From NCBI GenBank assembly GCA_013362295.1, contig JABFWJ010000342.1, positions 1 to 5,425 of the forward strand: 5,425 nucleotides of DNA, in the 5' to 3' direction. The notes under the pieces are model-generated. The model did not search any database. It had not been told where the DNA came from and was given only the letters and a program-made list of their open reading frames with translations. Positions 1-5,425 of this stretch are shown in pieces (position 1 is the stretch's first letter; each line of letters begins with the position of its first letter). Source of the stretch: Thermoleophilia bacterium. GTDB lineage: Bacteria; Actinomycetota; Thermoleophilia; Gaiellales; Gaiellaceae. The position numbers and the translations under genes were made by a program.

Positions 1-124
1 CGGCGAACCGGATGTGCGCGGCGCCGGAGAAGATCCCCGGCCGCTCGGTCGTGACGACCATCAGCTGCGCCTTCTGCAACGGCGTCAGCGCCACCGCGGC
101 GAGCAGGAGCGCGAGCGCGTGCAC
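1..124 (-). CDS. Start of an unrecognised protein with hydrophobic N-terminus (3' part outside window)
   Basis: This is the 5' end of a minus-strand gene that runs off the left edge. From a GTG at 124-122 the frame is open for 41 codons and begins VHALALLLAAVALTPL, a hydrophobic stretch that could be a signal peptide or membrane segment, although it lacks the usual basic residues before it. Every one of these 41 codons ends in G or C, as expected for coding sequence here. An in-frame TAA lies at 136-134, so GTG 124 is the furthest usual start. It has no clear Shine-Dalgarno. An alternative start is ATG 61-59, preceded by AGAAGG at 75-70 with an 8-nt gap; that choice would remove the hydrophobic segment. 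The gene follows the HxlR regulator by 22 bp (or 86 bp for the later start) and is probably co-transcribed with it. HxlR regulators often control a neighbouring gene, so this is a candidate target. I do not recognise the family. Confidence 0.42.
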   Translation of the reverse strand, partial: MHALALLLAAVALTPLQKAQLMVVTTERPGIFSGAAHIRFA

Positions 125-146
125 CGCGGCAGCTTACGACGAACCG

Positions 147-455
147 TCAGCGCGCGAGCGCGCCGAGCGCGTTCAGCAGCCCGGTGAGGGCGCGTCCACG
201 CTCGGTCAGGCGGTACTCGGTGCGGGGCGGGCGCCCGGGCACGAGCGTCCGTTCGAGCACGCCGGCATTCTCCAGCTCGACGAGACGCGTCGCGAGCGTG
301 GCGGGCGGGATCGGACCGAGCGACTGGGCGAACTCGCCGAAGCGGACGGCTCCGCTGTGCGACGCCCAGATGATCGAGACGGTCCACCGTCGTTCGAGGA
401 GGTCCGCCGCGCGGCGGACCTCCTCGGGCATCGGCGTGCAGTTACGGCAGCGCAT
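147..455 (-). CDS. HxlR-family winged helix-turn-helix transcriptional regulator
   Basis: A DNA-binding regulator of 102 residues, the usual size for the HxlR family, whose members bind DNA as dimers. Residues 11-24 form the first helix (EEVRRAADLLERRW, matching the family's 'ALDLIGGKW' segment). Residues 36-48 (AVRFGEFAQSLGP) match 'RFNELRRALPG'. The recognition-helix region is PPATLATRLVELENAG (50-65). The wing is VLERTLVPGRPPRTEYRLTERG (about 66-87), with the diagnostic PPRxEYxLTexG pattern. Cysteines C3 and C6 form a CxxC at the N-terminus, near the region where redox-sensing members such as YodB and HypR carry reactive cysteines; sensing here is only inferred. The ATG at 455 overlaps the end of lon by 14 bp, with no good Shine-Dalgarno, so translation is probably coupled to lon. 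A later ATG (431-429, residue 9) would remove the CxxC. Codons 11-20 form the core of a perfect palindrome. The ligand and target genes are unknown. Confidence 0.9.
   Translation of the reverse strand: MRCRNCTPMPEEVRRAADLLERRWTVSIIWASHSGAVRFGEFAQSLGPIPPATLATRLVELENAGVLERTLVPGRPPRTEYRLTERGRALTGLLNALGALAR
395..426. repeat. Perfect 32-bp palindrome inside hxlR
   Basis: Each arm is 16 bases (left arm CGAGGAGGTCCGCCGC), with no spacer and no mismatch; the centre lies between 410 and 411. The symmetry breaks at T394 and G427. The centre falls on a codon boundary of hxlR (between codons 15 and 16), so the minus strand and the plus strand both read EEVRRAADLL in the corresponding frame. In the transcript it would form a very GC-rich hairpin starting about 30 nt after the hxlR start codon. 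It could be a regulatory hairpin, an autoregulatory operator, or a by-product of a helix written in self-complementary preferred codons. Confidence 0.95.
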
Positions 456-2724
456 GTGCCGGTGCCGGCTCGAGCGCCAGCGCGAGCACCTCGTCCAGCG
501 TCATCACCGGATGGAACGCCATCTCTGCCTTGACATCCGCGGGCACGTCGTCGAGGTCGGCCCGGTTCCGCTCCGGAATGATCACATCGGTCAGACCCGC
601 CGCGTGCGCCGCGAGCACCTTCTGCTTGAGGCCGCCGATCGGGAGGACGCGGCCCTGCAGCGTCACCTCGCCGGTCATGCCGACGGTGTGCTTGACCGGC
701 CGCCCGGAGAGGAGCGACGCGATCGCGGTCGTCATCGTGATTCCGGCGCTCGGCCCGTCCTTCGGGATCGCCCCCGCGGGAACGTGGACGTGAAACGAGC
801 GCTCGTCGAACGTTTCACCGTCGATCCCGAGCTCGTCGGCGTGCGAGCGCACGTATGAGAGTGCGATGCGCGCCGACTCCTTCATCACGTCGCCGAGCTG
901 ACCGGTGAGGACGAGGCCGTCCTTGCCCTTCATCGAGGTCGCCTCGACGAACAGGACGTCACCGCCGGTGCCGGTCACCGCGAGACCGGTGGCGACACCC
1001 GGCACCGCCGTCCGCTCCGCGGACTCCTGGAAGAAGCGCTGGCGGCCGAGGGCGTCTCGGACGAGCTCGAGGTCGACCGGCACCGGTGTGGCGAGATCAC
1101 CCGACACGATGCGCGTCGCGGTCTTGCGCAGCAGTTTCCCGAGCTCGCGCTCGAGCTGCCGCACGCCCGCCTCGCGGGTGTACTCGGTGACGACCGTTCC
1201 GAGGATCGCGTCGGTCGTGGCGACCTCCTCGTCGTGGAGGCCGTTGCGCTCGCGCTGGCGGGGCCAGAGGTAGTCGCGGGCAATCGCGACCTTCTCGTCC
1301 ACCGTGTAACCGTCGAACCGGATGATCTCCATGCGGTCGAGCAACGGTCCGGGGATCGTCTCCGCCACATTGGCGGTTGCGATGAACACGACCTGCGAGA
1401 GGTCGAGCTCGACGTCGAGGTAGTGGTCGCGGAACGAATGGTTCTGCGCCGGATCGAGGACCTCGAGGAGGGCTGCCGACGGATCGCCGCGCCAGTCCGC
1501 GCCGACCTTGTCGACCTCGTCGAGCAGGATCACCGGGTTCATCGTCTTCGCATCGCGCAGTGCGCGCACGAGCCGACCCGGCATCGCGCCGATGTAGGTC
1601 CGGCGATGGCCGCGGATCTCGGCCTCGTCGTGCACGCCGCCCAGCGACATGCGCACGAACTCGCGGTTGAGCGCGCGCGCGATCGATTCGCCGATCGACG
1701 TCTTGCCGGTTCCGGGAGGTCCGATCAGCGTCAGGATCGCGCCGGAGCGCTTGTCCTCCTCGATGCCGCGCTCCTGCCGCAGCTTGCGGACGGCGAGGTA
1801 TTCCACGATGCGGTTCTTGACGTCCTCGAGGCCGGCGTGGTCGGCATCGAGCACCTCGCGTGCGTGCTTCGGGTCGAGGCGCTCCTCGGAGCGCTTGCCC
1901 CACGGCACCGCGAACAGCCAGTCGAGGTACGTGCGGATCATCTGCGACTCGCCGGTCTGGTCGCCCATGCGCTCGAGCCGTGCGACCTCGCGCTCGGCCT
2001 GCTCACGAACCGCCTCCGGCAGCTCGGCCTCGGCGATCCTCGTGCGGTAGTCCTCGGCGGCCGAGCCGTCGTCCTCGCCGAGCTCCTTCCGGATCGAGTC
2101 CATCTGGCGGCGCAGGATGTATTCGCGCTGTTGCTTCTGCGCACCGGTCTCGACGTCCTCGCGAATGCGGCGCCGAACCTGCAGCTCCGCGAGGCGCTCG
2201 CGCTGCAGCCGCAGCGAGAGCTCGAGGCGCTCGACGATGTCGACCGTCTCCAGCAGCTCGACCTTCTCGGCAAAGTTGATGTCGGGCGCGTAGCCCGAGG
2301 TGTCCGCCAGTGCGCCGGCCTCGGTGATCGAGCGCACGAAATCGTGGACGCGCGGGTCCGCGTCGCGCAGGTCGAGGATCTCCTCGACGACGGCGCGGTA
2401 CTCCCGCTCGAGCTCCGCGGTGCGGACACGCGGCGGCTGCTCGTCGGGCCGCTCCTCGACCTCGACGCGCAGGCGGCCGTCAGGCCCCGTGTGGGCGGCC
2501 CCGGCGATGCCGCGATGGAGTCCCGCAACCGTGACGGCGCTGCCGCCGCCGGGCAGGCGCATCTTCCCTGTGACCTCGGCCACCGTGCCCACGCCGGCGT
2601 ACTCGCCGTCGCGCACGGGGACGAGGAAGACCCGCTCGGCCTCTCCGACCTCCACGGTCAACGTCACCGACATGTTCGGAAAGACGACGCTGTCCTCGAG
2701 CGGGATCAGCAGCAAATCAGACAA
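442..2724 (-). CDS. lon: ATP-dependent serine protease Lon (LonA type)
   Basis: Lon is a cytoplasmic AAA+ protease that forms hexameric rings, unfolds damaged or regulatory proteins with ATP and cleaves them. The 760 residues show the full LonA order: substrate-binding N-domain (about 1-115, starting LLLIPLEDSVVFPNMSV), helical coiled region (about 160-255), AAA+ module (about 295-560) and protease domain (about 570-755). Walker A is GPPGTGKT (335-342), Walker B is VILLDEVD (398-405), and the arginine finger is probably R464 in LLDRME. Sensor 2 is probably R522 in GVRQLER. The Ser-Lys dyad is S659 in PKDGPSAG and K702 in GGLKQK. All key residues are present, so it should be active. It is slightly shorter than E. 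coli Lon (784) because the N-domain is compact. The start is TTG at 2724: an in-frame TGA sits two codons upstream (2730-2728) and AAGGAG lies 7 nt before it. The 3' end overlaps hxlR by 14 bp. Confidence 0.98.
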   Translation of the reverse strand: MSDLLLIPLEDSVVFPNMSVTLTVEVGEAERVFLVPVRDGEYAGVGTVAEVTGKMRLPGGGSAVTVAGLHRGIAGAAHTGPDGRLRVEVEERPDEQPPRVRTAELEREYRAVVEEILDLRDADPRVHDFVRSITEAGALADTSGYAPDINFAEKVELLETVDIVERLELSLRLQRERLAELQVRRRIREDVETGAQKQQREYILRRQMDSIRKELGEDDGSAAEDYRTRIAEAELPEAVREQAEREVARLERMGDQTGESQMIRTYLDWLFAVPWGKRSEERLDPKHAREVLDADHAGLEDVKNRIVEYLAVRKLRQERGIEEDKRSGAILTLIGPPGTGKTSIGESIARALNREFVRMSLGGVHDEAEIRGHRRTYIGAMPGRLVRALRDAKTMNPVILLDEVDKVGADWRGDPSAALLEVLDPAQNHSFRDHYLDVELDLSQVVFIATANVAETIPGPLLDRMEIIRFDGYTVDEKVAIARDYLWPRQRERNGLHDEEVATTDAILGTVVTEYTREAGVRQLERELGKLLRKTATRIVSGDLATPVPVDLELVRDALGRQRFFQESAERTAVPGVATGLAVTGTGGDVLFVEATSMKGKDGLVLTGQLGDVMKESARIALSYVRSHADELGIDGETFDERSFHVHVPAGAIPKDGPSAGITMTTAIASLLSGRPVKHTVGMTGEVTLQGRVLPIGGLKQKVLAAHAAGLTDVIIPERNRADLDDVPADVKAEMAFHPVMTLDEVLALALEPAPAHALP

Positions 2725-2731
2725 AACTCAG

Positions 2732-2737
2732 CTCCTT
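2732..2737 (-). promoter_or_regulatory. Strong Shine-Dalgarno that fixes the TTG start of lon
   Basis: Read on the minus strand, AAGGAG at 2737-2732 lies 7 nt before TTG at 2724-2722. Together with the in-frame TGA at 2730-2728 it makes this TTG the lon start. No ATG or GTG start is available near the conserved N-terminus. Confidence 0.85.
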
Positions 2738-2746
2738 CGTTCAGCA

Positions 2747-2774
2747 GTTATAGCTACTTCAACGATTGAAGCAA
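2747..2774 (-). promoter_or_regulatory. Putative promoter of lon
   Basis: On the minus strand a -10-like TATAAC (2752-2747, five of six matches to TATAAT) is preceded after 16 nt by TTGCTT (2774-2769), which matches only the TTG of the -35 consensus. The surrounding 2725-2783 is about 41% GC by count, far below the rest of the window. Transcription would begin near 2740, giving a short leader that just contains the Shine-Dalgarno. I see no HAIR (CTTGAGT-N7-ACTCAAG) or CIRCE element, the usual heat-shock operators. Confidence 0.45.
2757..2771. promoter_or_regulatory. Inverted repeat, possible operator in the lon promoter
   Basis: CTTCAA and TTGAAG flank a 3-bp centre: a perfect 6-bp dyad within the predicted spacer between the -35 and -10 hexamers of lon. 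A repressor bound here would block RNA polymerase, and a MerR-type activator would also fit this position. The arms resemble the CTTGA core of HAIR only loosely and the 3-bp gap is wrong for HspR, so the binding protein is unknown. Confidence 0.4.
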
Positions 2775-2781
2775 GAAGCTA

Positions 2782-2802
2782 TTCCCCGGGGCCGGCCGGG
2801 AA
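2782..2802 (-). terminator. Possible weak terminator hairpin after the histidine kinase gene
   Basis: Starting one base after the kinase stop codon (TAG 2806-2804), the minus strand reads TTCCCGG, a GC-rich 6-base loop, then CCGGGGAA, giving a 7-bp stem with one bulged G. The following bases are T-rich only in part (TAGCTTCTTGCTTC), without a real U-run, so termination would be weak or factor-assisted. It separates the kinase block from the lon promoter. Confidence 0.35.
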
Positions 2803-2803
2803 C

Positions 2804-4954
2804 CTACGCAGCGTCGAGCAGCCGGCGCGCCTTCGCCTGGAGCGCCTGCTGGGTGAAGGGCTTCTGGAGGAACGTGGCGGCCGCGTGCGTGACGCCGCTG
2901 CGGACGACGGCGTCGTCCGTGTAGCCCGACATGAACAGCGATTTCATCTCGGGCCGGAGGGGAGCAACGCGCTCCAGCAGGGCGCTGCCGCTCATTCCGG
3001 GCATCACGACGTCCGTGATCATCAGCTCGATCGGCCCGTCGTGGGTTCTGCAGATCCGGATCGCTTCCTCGGGATCGGGAGCCTCCAACACGTCGTACCC
3101 GCAGTTCTCGAGCATCTCGACGACGAGGCTGCGGACGATCGCCTCGTCCTCGACGAGGAGCACGGTCTCCGTCCCGCGTGCGACGCGCTCGCCCGGAATC
3201 TCGGGCGGTGCCTCGACCGGCTCGGCGACCCGCGGCAGGTAGATCGTGAAGACCGTGCCGCGCCCCGGCTCGCTCTGCACGCGGATCGAGCCGCCGCTCT
3301 GCTCGACGACGCCGTGCACCGTGGCGAGACCGAGCCCGGTTCCCTTGCCGGGCTCCTTCGTCGTGAAGAAGGGCTCGAAGATGCGCGACTGGGTCTCCGC
3401 GTCCATGCCGACGCCCGTATCGGCGACGCACAGTGCGACGTGGTCGCCGTCGACATTGCTCGTGGAGATCGTGAGCCCGCCGCCCTGCGGCATGGCGTCG
3501 CGTGCGTTGACGGCGAGGTTGAGGATCACCTGCTCGAGCTGACCTGCGTCGGCCCTGATGTGCCCGAGCTCCGGGTCGAGCTCGCAGGACAGCTCGACGT
3601 CCTCGCCGATCAGGCGCCGCAGGAGCTTCTCGCTCTCGACCACGACGCAGTTGAGGCTGAGAACCTTCGGCTCGAGCACCTGCTTGCGGCTGAACGCGAG
3701 GAGCTGGCGTGTGAGCGAGGCGGCGCGGTTGCTCGCCTCGAGGATCTCAGCGGTGTCCGCGCGTGCGGGGTCCTCGGCGCTCATCCGCATCTGCAGGAGC
3801 TCGCTGCGCCCGATGATCGCGGTCAGCAGGTTGTTGAAGTCGTGCGCGATTCCGCCCGCCAGCCTGCCGACGGCGTCCATCTTCTGCGACTGGCGGAGCT
3901 GCTCCTCGACGAGAGCGCGTCCTTCGGCTTGTTCGGCGAGGTGGTTGACCGCCGTCGAGAGTGCGTCGAGCTCTGGGATCGTGCTCCCGGCGACGCGGCC
4001 GGTGTAGTCGCCGCTGAGCATGCCGGACGTGACCGCGGCCATCCCCTTGAGCGGCCGGGTCACCGTGCGCGAGATGAACGCGCCGATCAGCGCGAGTGCG
4101 ACGAGCAGCGCGGCCGCCGCCCCGAGGACGACGTGCGTGCGCTCGCGCGCGAAGGCGTCGAGATCGCTGCTCGATGTGAAGGCGAGCAGCGCGCCGCCTG
4201 CGAGCCTGCGCTCGTCGGCGTACAGATGGAAGGCCGAGAGCCGTCTATTGAGCCGCTCGACGCCCTCGGGCGAGGTCGTGACGGACTCGAGGACGCGCTG
4301 CAGATCGGGGCGCCCGGTCGAGCTCGTGACCAGGCTGTTGCCCTGGTAGAGCGCGAACTCGGCTCCCTCCTGCCTCCGCAGCACGGCGAGCTGTCGATCG
4401 TGGAACGTGCTCGCCACGACCAGGACGCCGACGATCCTGTGAGCTTCCTCCACCGGGGTCGAGGCGATCACGACGAGGCCCGCCGGGGCGACGATGCCCA
4501 TCGAGCTCGTCCGCCGGGCCATCGCGGCCGCGAACCGGCCGGCGTCGACCCGGTCGCCCTTCGGCGGCCCGAGGTGGAGCAGCTCGGTGCCGTCGGCCTG
4601 GTAGACGGTCACCTCCTCGAACGCTTCGTGCGCCTGAAGCGGCGCGAGCAGCTGTCTGGCAAGGTTGCCGTGCCCGGCTGCGACGGCGTGCATGAGGCCC
4701 GGTGTGTCGGCCAGCAGCCGTGCGTACGTCTCGTACGTGCGGCGCGTGTCGGCGAGCTCGGCGATCGCTCCACGTGCTGCAGCGGCGCTGCGGTCGCGCA
4801 GCTCGTGCGTCGCCTGAGTCCGGGCGGTGTGCTCCTCGACGAGGATCGCACCAGCCGCCGCGAGCACGACGAACGCCACGATCGGCAGGAGGAGGGGCAG
4901 GTGCAGCCGGCGGAGCCGGACGCGTCCGAGCCGTTCACCGCGCATGAACCGCAT
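2804..4954 (-). CDS. Membrane-bound hybrid sensor histidine kinase with C-terminal receiver domain
   Basis: This 716-residue kinase autophosphorylates a histidine on receiving a signal and passes the phosphate to its own receiver domain. In order: basic cytoplasmic tail (1-16); TM1 (about 18-39); extracytoplasmic sensor (about 40-273, double-Cache-like in style, with ALYQGNSLVTSS near 201-212); TM2 (about 275-295); HAMP (about 296-350); dimerisation helix with H371 in GGIAHDFNNLL; ATPase domain (about 470-575) with N-box NLAVNARDAM (479-488), G1 DTGVGM (512-517), F-box FEPFFTTK and G2 GKGTGLGLA (536-544); then a receiver (about 596-716) with E602/D603, phospho-acceptor D648 (TDVVMPG), S676 and K698. 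All catalytic residues are intact. No DNA-binding output domain or separate regulator is visible, so the final partner is unknown. The start at ATG 4954 overlaps the upstream gene by 20 bp; ATG 4945 is an alternative. Neither start has a strong Shine-Dalgarno, so coupled translation is likely. Confidence 0.95.
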   Translation of the reverse strand: MRFMRGERLGRVRLRRLHLPLLLPIVAFVVLAAAGAILVEEHTARTQATHELRDRSAAAARGAIAELADTRRTYETYARLLADTPGLMHAVAAGHGNLARQLLAPLQAHEAFEEVTVYQADGTELLHLGPPKGDRVDAGRFAAAMARRTSSMGIVAPAGLVVIASTPVEEAHRIVGVLVVASTFHDRQLAVLRRQEGAEFALYQGNSLVTSSTGRPDLQRVLESVTTSPEGVERLNRRLSAFHLYADERRLAGGALLAFTSSSDLDAFARERTHVVLGAAAALLVALALIGAFISRTVTRPLKGMAAVTSGMLSGDYTGRVAGSTIPELDALSTAVNHLAEQAEGRALVEEQLRQSQKMDAVGRLAGGIAHDFNNLLTAIIGRSELLQMRMSAEDPARADTAEILEASNRAASLTRQLLAFSRKQVLEPKVLSLNCVVVESEKLLRRLIGEDVELSCELDPELGHIRADAGQLEQVILNLAVNARDAMPQGGGLTISTSNVDGDHVALCVADTGVGMDAETQSRIFEPFFTTKEPGKGTGLGLATVHGVVEQSGGSIRVQSEPGRGTVFTIYLPRVAEPVEAPPEIPGERVARGTETVLLVEDEAIVRSLVVEMLENCGYDVLEAPDPEEAIRICRTHDGPIELMITDVVMPGMSGSALLERVAPLRPEMKSLFMSGYTDDAVVRSGVTHAAATFLQKPFTQQALQAKARRLLDAA

Positions 4955-5425
4955 CCGTCTTCGCGGGGCGCCAGTGCTCGATCACCAAGCGGCCGATCTT
5001 CCGCCCGATCGCGATTCCCGCGACGTGGTCGGACCGGAAGTGGATGCCGCCGTACAGGCGCGACAGCCCCGCCTGCCGCGCCTTCGCGCGGAAGGCGGCG
5101 GCATCCTTGGGGAAGATCGCCGCGAGCACTTCGCTTGCGGCGCCCGAGTAGGCCGAGTGGGCGGAGACATAGGACGGGAACGCCGGCGTTGCCAGGAAGG
5201 GCTTCCAGTTTCTGGCGAGGCCGAGTGACCGGATCGCGTTCTCGGGCCGCGCCGTCCAGTAGGCGTACTTGGTGTCCCAGGTGGCGATCCCCGTGTCGGC
5301 CATCGCGACGTTCAGGAGCGCGAAGACGCGCGCCGCGTCGGCCGTGTTCATCCGGTCCCGGCGGACGTACGCGAGTGCGACCTCGTTCCAGACGCCGGGA
5401 GGTAACGGCGAGCCGACGCCGCCCT
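4935..5425 (-). CDS. Vanadium-dependent haloperoxidase / PAP2-superfamily protein, C-terminal part
   Basis: The frame is open to the right edge, so the N-terminus lies outside; 162 residues are visible. The sequence before the first visible ATG (5351), including SPLPPGVWNEVALAYVRRD, fits the family and shows that this ATG is internal. Three phosphate/vanadate-binding motifs are present in order: K-x6-RP (KYAYWTARP, K at 5270-5268), a PSGH-like motif (PSYVSAHS, Ser 5165-5163 and His 5159-5157), and SR-x5-H-x3-D (SRLYGGIHFRSD, Arg 5060-5058 and His 5042-5040). Relatives either oxidise halides with hydrogen peroxide using bound vanadate or act as acid phosphatases with the same pocket. The spacing, and the ALLNVAMADTGIATWD stretch before the K motif, resemble bacterial vanadium-haloperoxidase-like proteins. 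The motif reads VSAH in place of PSGH. These proteins are usually exported, but the N-terminus is not visible. The stop TGA (4937-4935) lies inside the kinase gene, implying an operon. Confidence 0.88.
   Translation of the reverse strand, partial: GGVGSPLPPGVWNEVALAYVRRDRMNTADAARVFALLNVAMADTGIATWDTKYAYWTARPENAIRSLGLARNWKPFLATPAFPSYVSAHSAYSGAASEVLAAIFPKDAAAFRAKARQAGLSRLYGGIHFRSDHVAGIAIGRKIGRLVIEHWRPAKTDAVHAR

Noticed and set aside
85..387. Minus-strand open frame in another register over hxlR
   Set aside because: It is arginine-rich, low in recognisable structure and overlaps the well-supported HxlR reading frame.
12..533. Plus-strand open frame of 173 codons over the left end
   Set aside because: It runs opposite hxlR and the partial gene. 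The EEVRRAADLL segment that looks like real protein arises only because the palindrome reads the same on both strands.
184..858. Plus-strand open frame of 224 codons
   Set aside because: It is antisense to the end of lon and to hxlR, is arginine-rich and has no domain pattern.
1234..2769. Plus-strand open frame of 511 codons opposite lon
   Set aside because: It is antisense to a complete Lon with every catalytic motif. Its length follows from the lack of stop codons in high-GC DNA, and its product resembles no known family.
2757..2771. The dyad as a HAIR or CIRCE heat-shock operator
   Set aside because: HAIR needs CTTGAGT and ACTCAAG separated by 7 bases and CIRCE has 9-base arms with a 9-base gap; neither fits.
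2754..3456. Minus-strand arginine-rich open frames within the kinase gene
   Set aside because: They are off-frame shadows of the ATPase and receiver domains, which are intact in the main frame.
4935..5351. Complete 138-residue gene beginning at ATG 5351
   Set aside because: The frame stays open from there to the right edge and the extra residues fit the haloperoxidase-like family, so the gene is cut by the window, not short.

Overview
The window comes from a high-GC bacterium (roughly 70% GC by eye) whose coding regions strongly prefer codons ending in G or C. All supported genes lie on the minus strand, so the biological order runs from the right edge to the left edge. Gene style suggests an actinobacterium, possibly of the Thermoleophilia type: a compact Lon N-domain, a hybrid kinase of the HDFNNLL type, and a bacterial vanadium-haloperoxidase-like protein. 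This is an inference from protein style, not a proof. No tRNA, rRNA, CRISPR array, transposase or phage gene is visible.

In transcription order: (1) the C-terminal 162 residues of a vanadium-dependent haloperoxidase/PAP2-superfamily protein, which enters from the right edge and ends at 4935. (2) A 716-residue membrane-bound hybrid histidine kinase with a C-terminal receiver domain (4954 to 2804), whose start overlaps the end of the previous gene by 20 bp. (3) A 79-bp intergenic gap, the only clearly AT-rich stretch. It carries a possible terminator hairpin, a plausible promoter with an inverted repeat between its two hexamers, and a strong Shine-Dalgarno. (4) The ATP-dependent protease Lon (2724 to 442), which starts with TTG. 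(5) A small HxlR-type winged-helix regulator (455 to 147), which overlaps the end of lon by 14 bp. (6) The start of a further gene (124 to the left edge) of unknown function with a hydrophobic N-terminus.

There appear to be two transcription blocks: haloperoxidase plus sensor kinase, then lon plus the HxlR regulator and the partial gene. The first pairs an enzyme-like protein with a kinase that senses a signal outside the cytoplasm. The second links a housekeeping and stress protease to a regulator family that often senses electrophiles or oxidants, although the shared role is inferred from gene layout only.

The most unusual structure is a perfect 32-bp palindrome inside the hxlR coding sequence. 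It lies in codon register, so both strands encode the same ten-residue helix segment. I see no convincing evidence of a wholly new multi-gene system. The items worth checking are this palindrome, the putative operator at the lon promoter, the lon-hxlR coupling and the haloperoxidase-kinase coupling.
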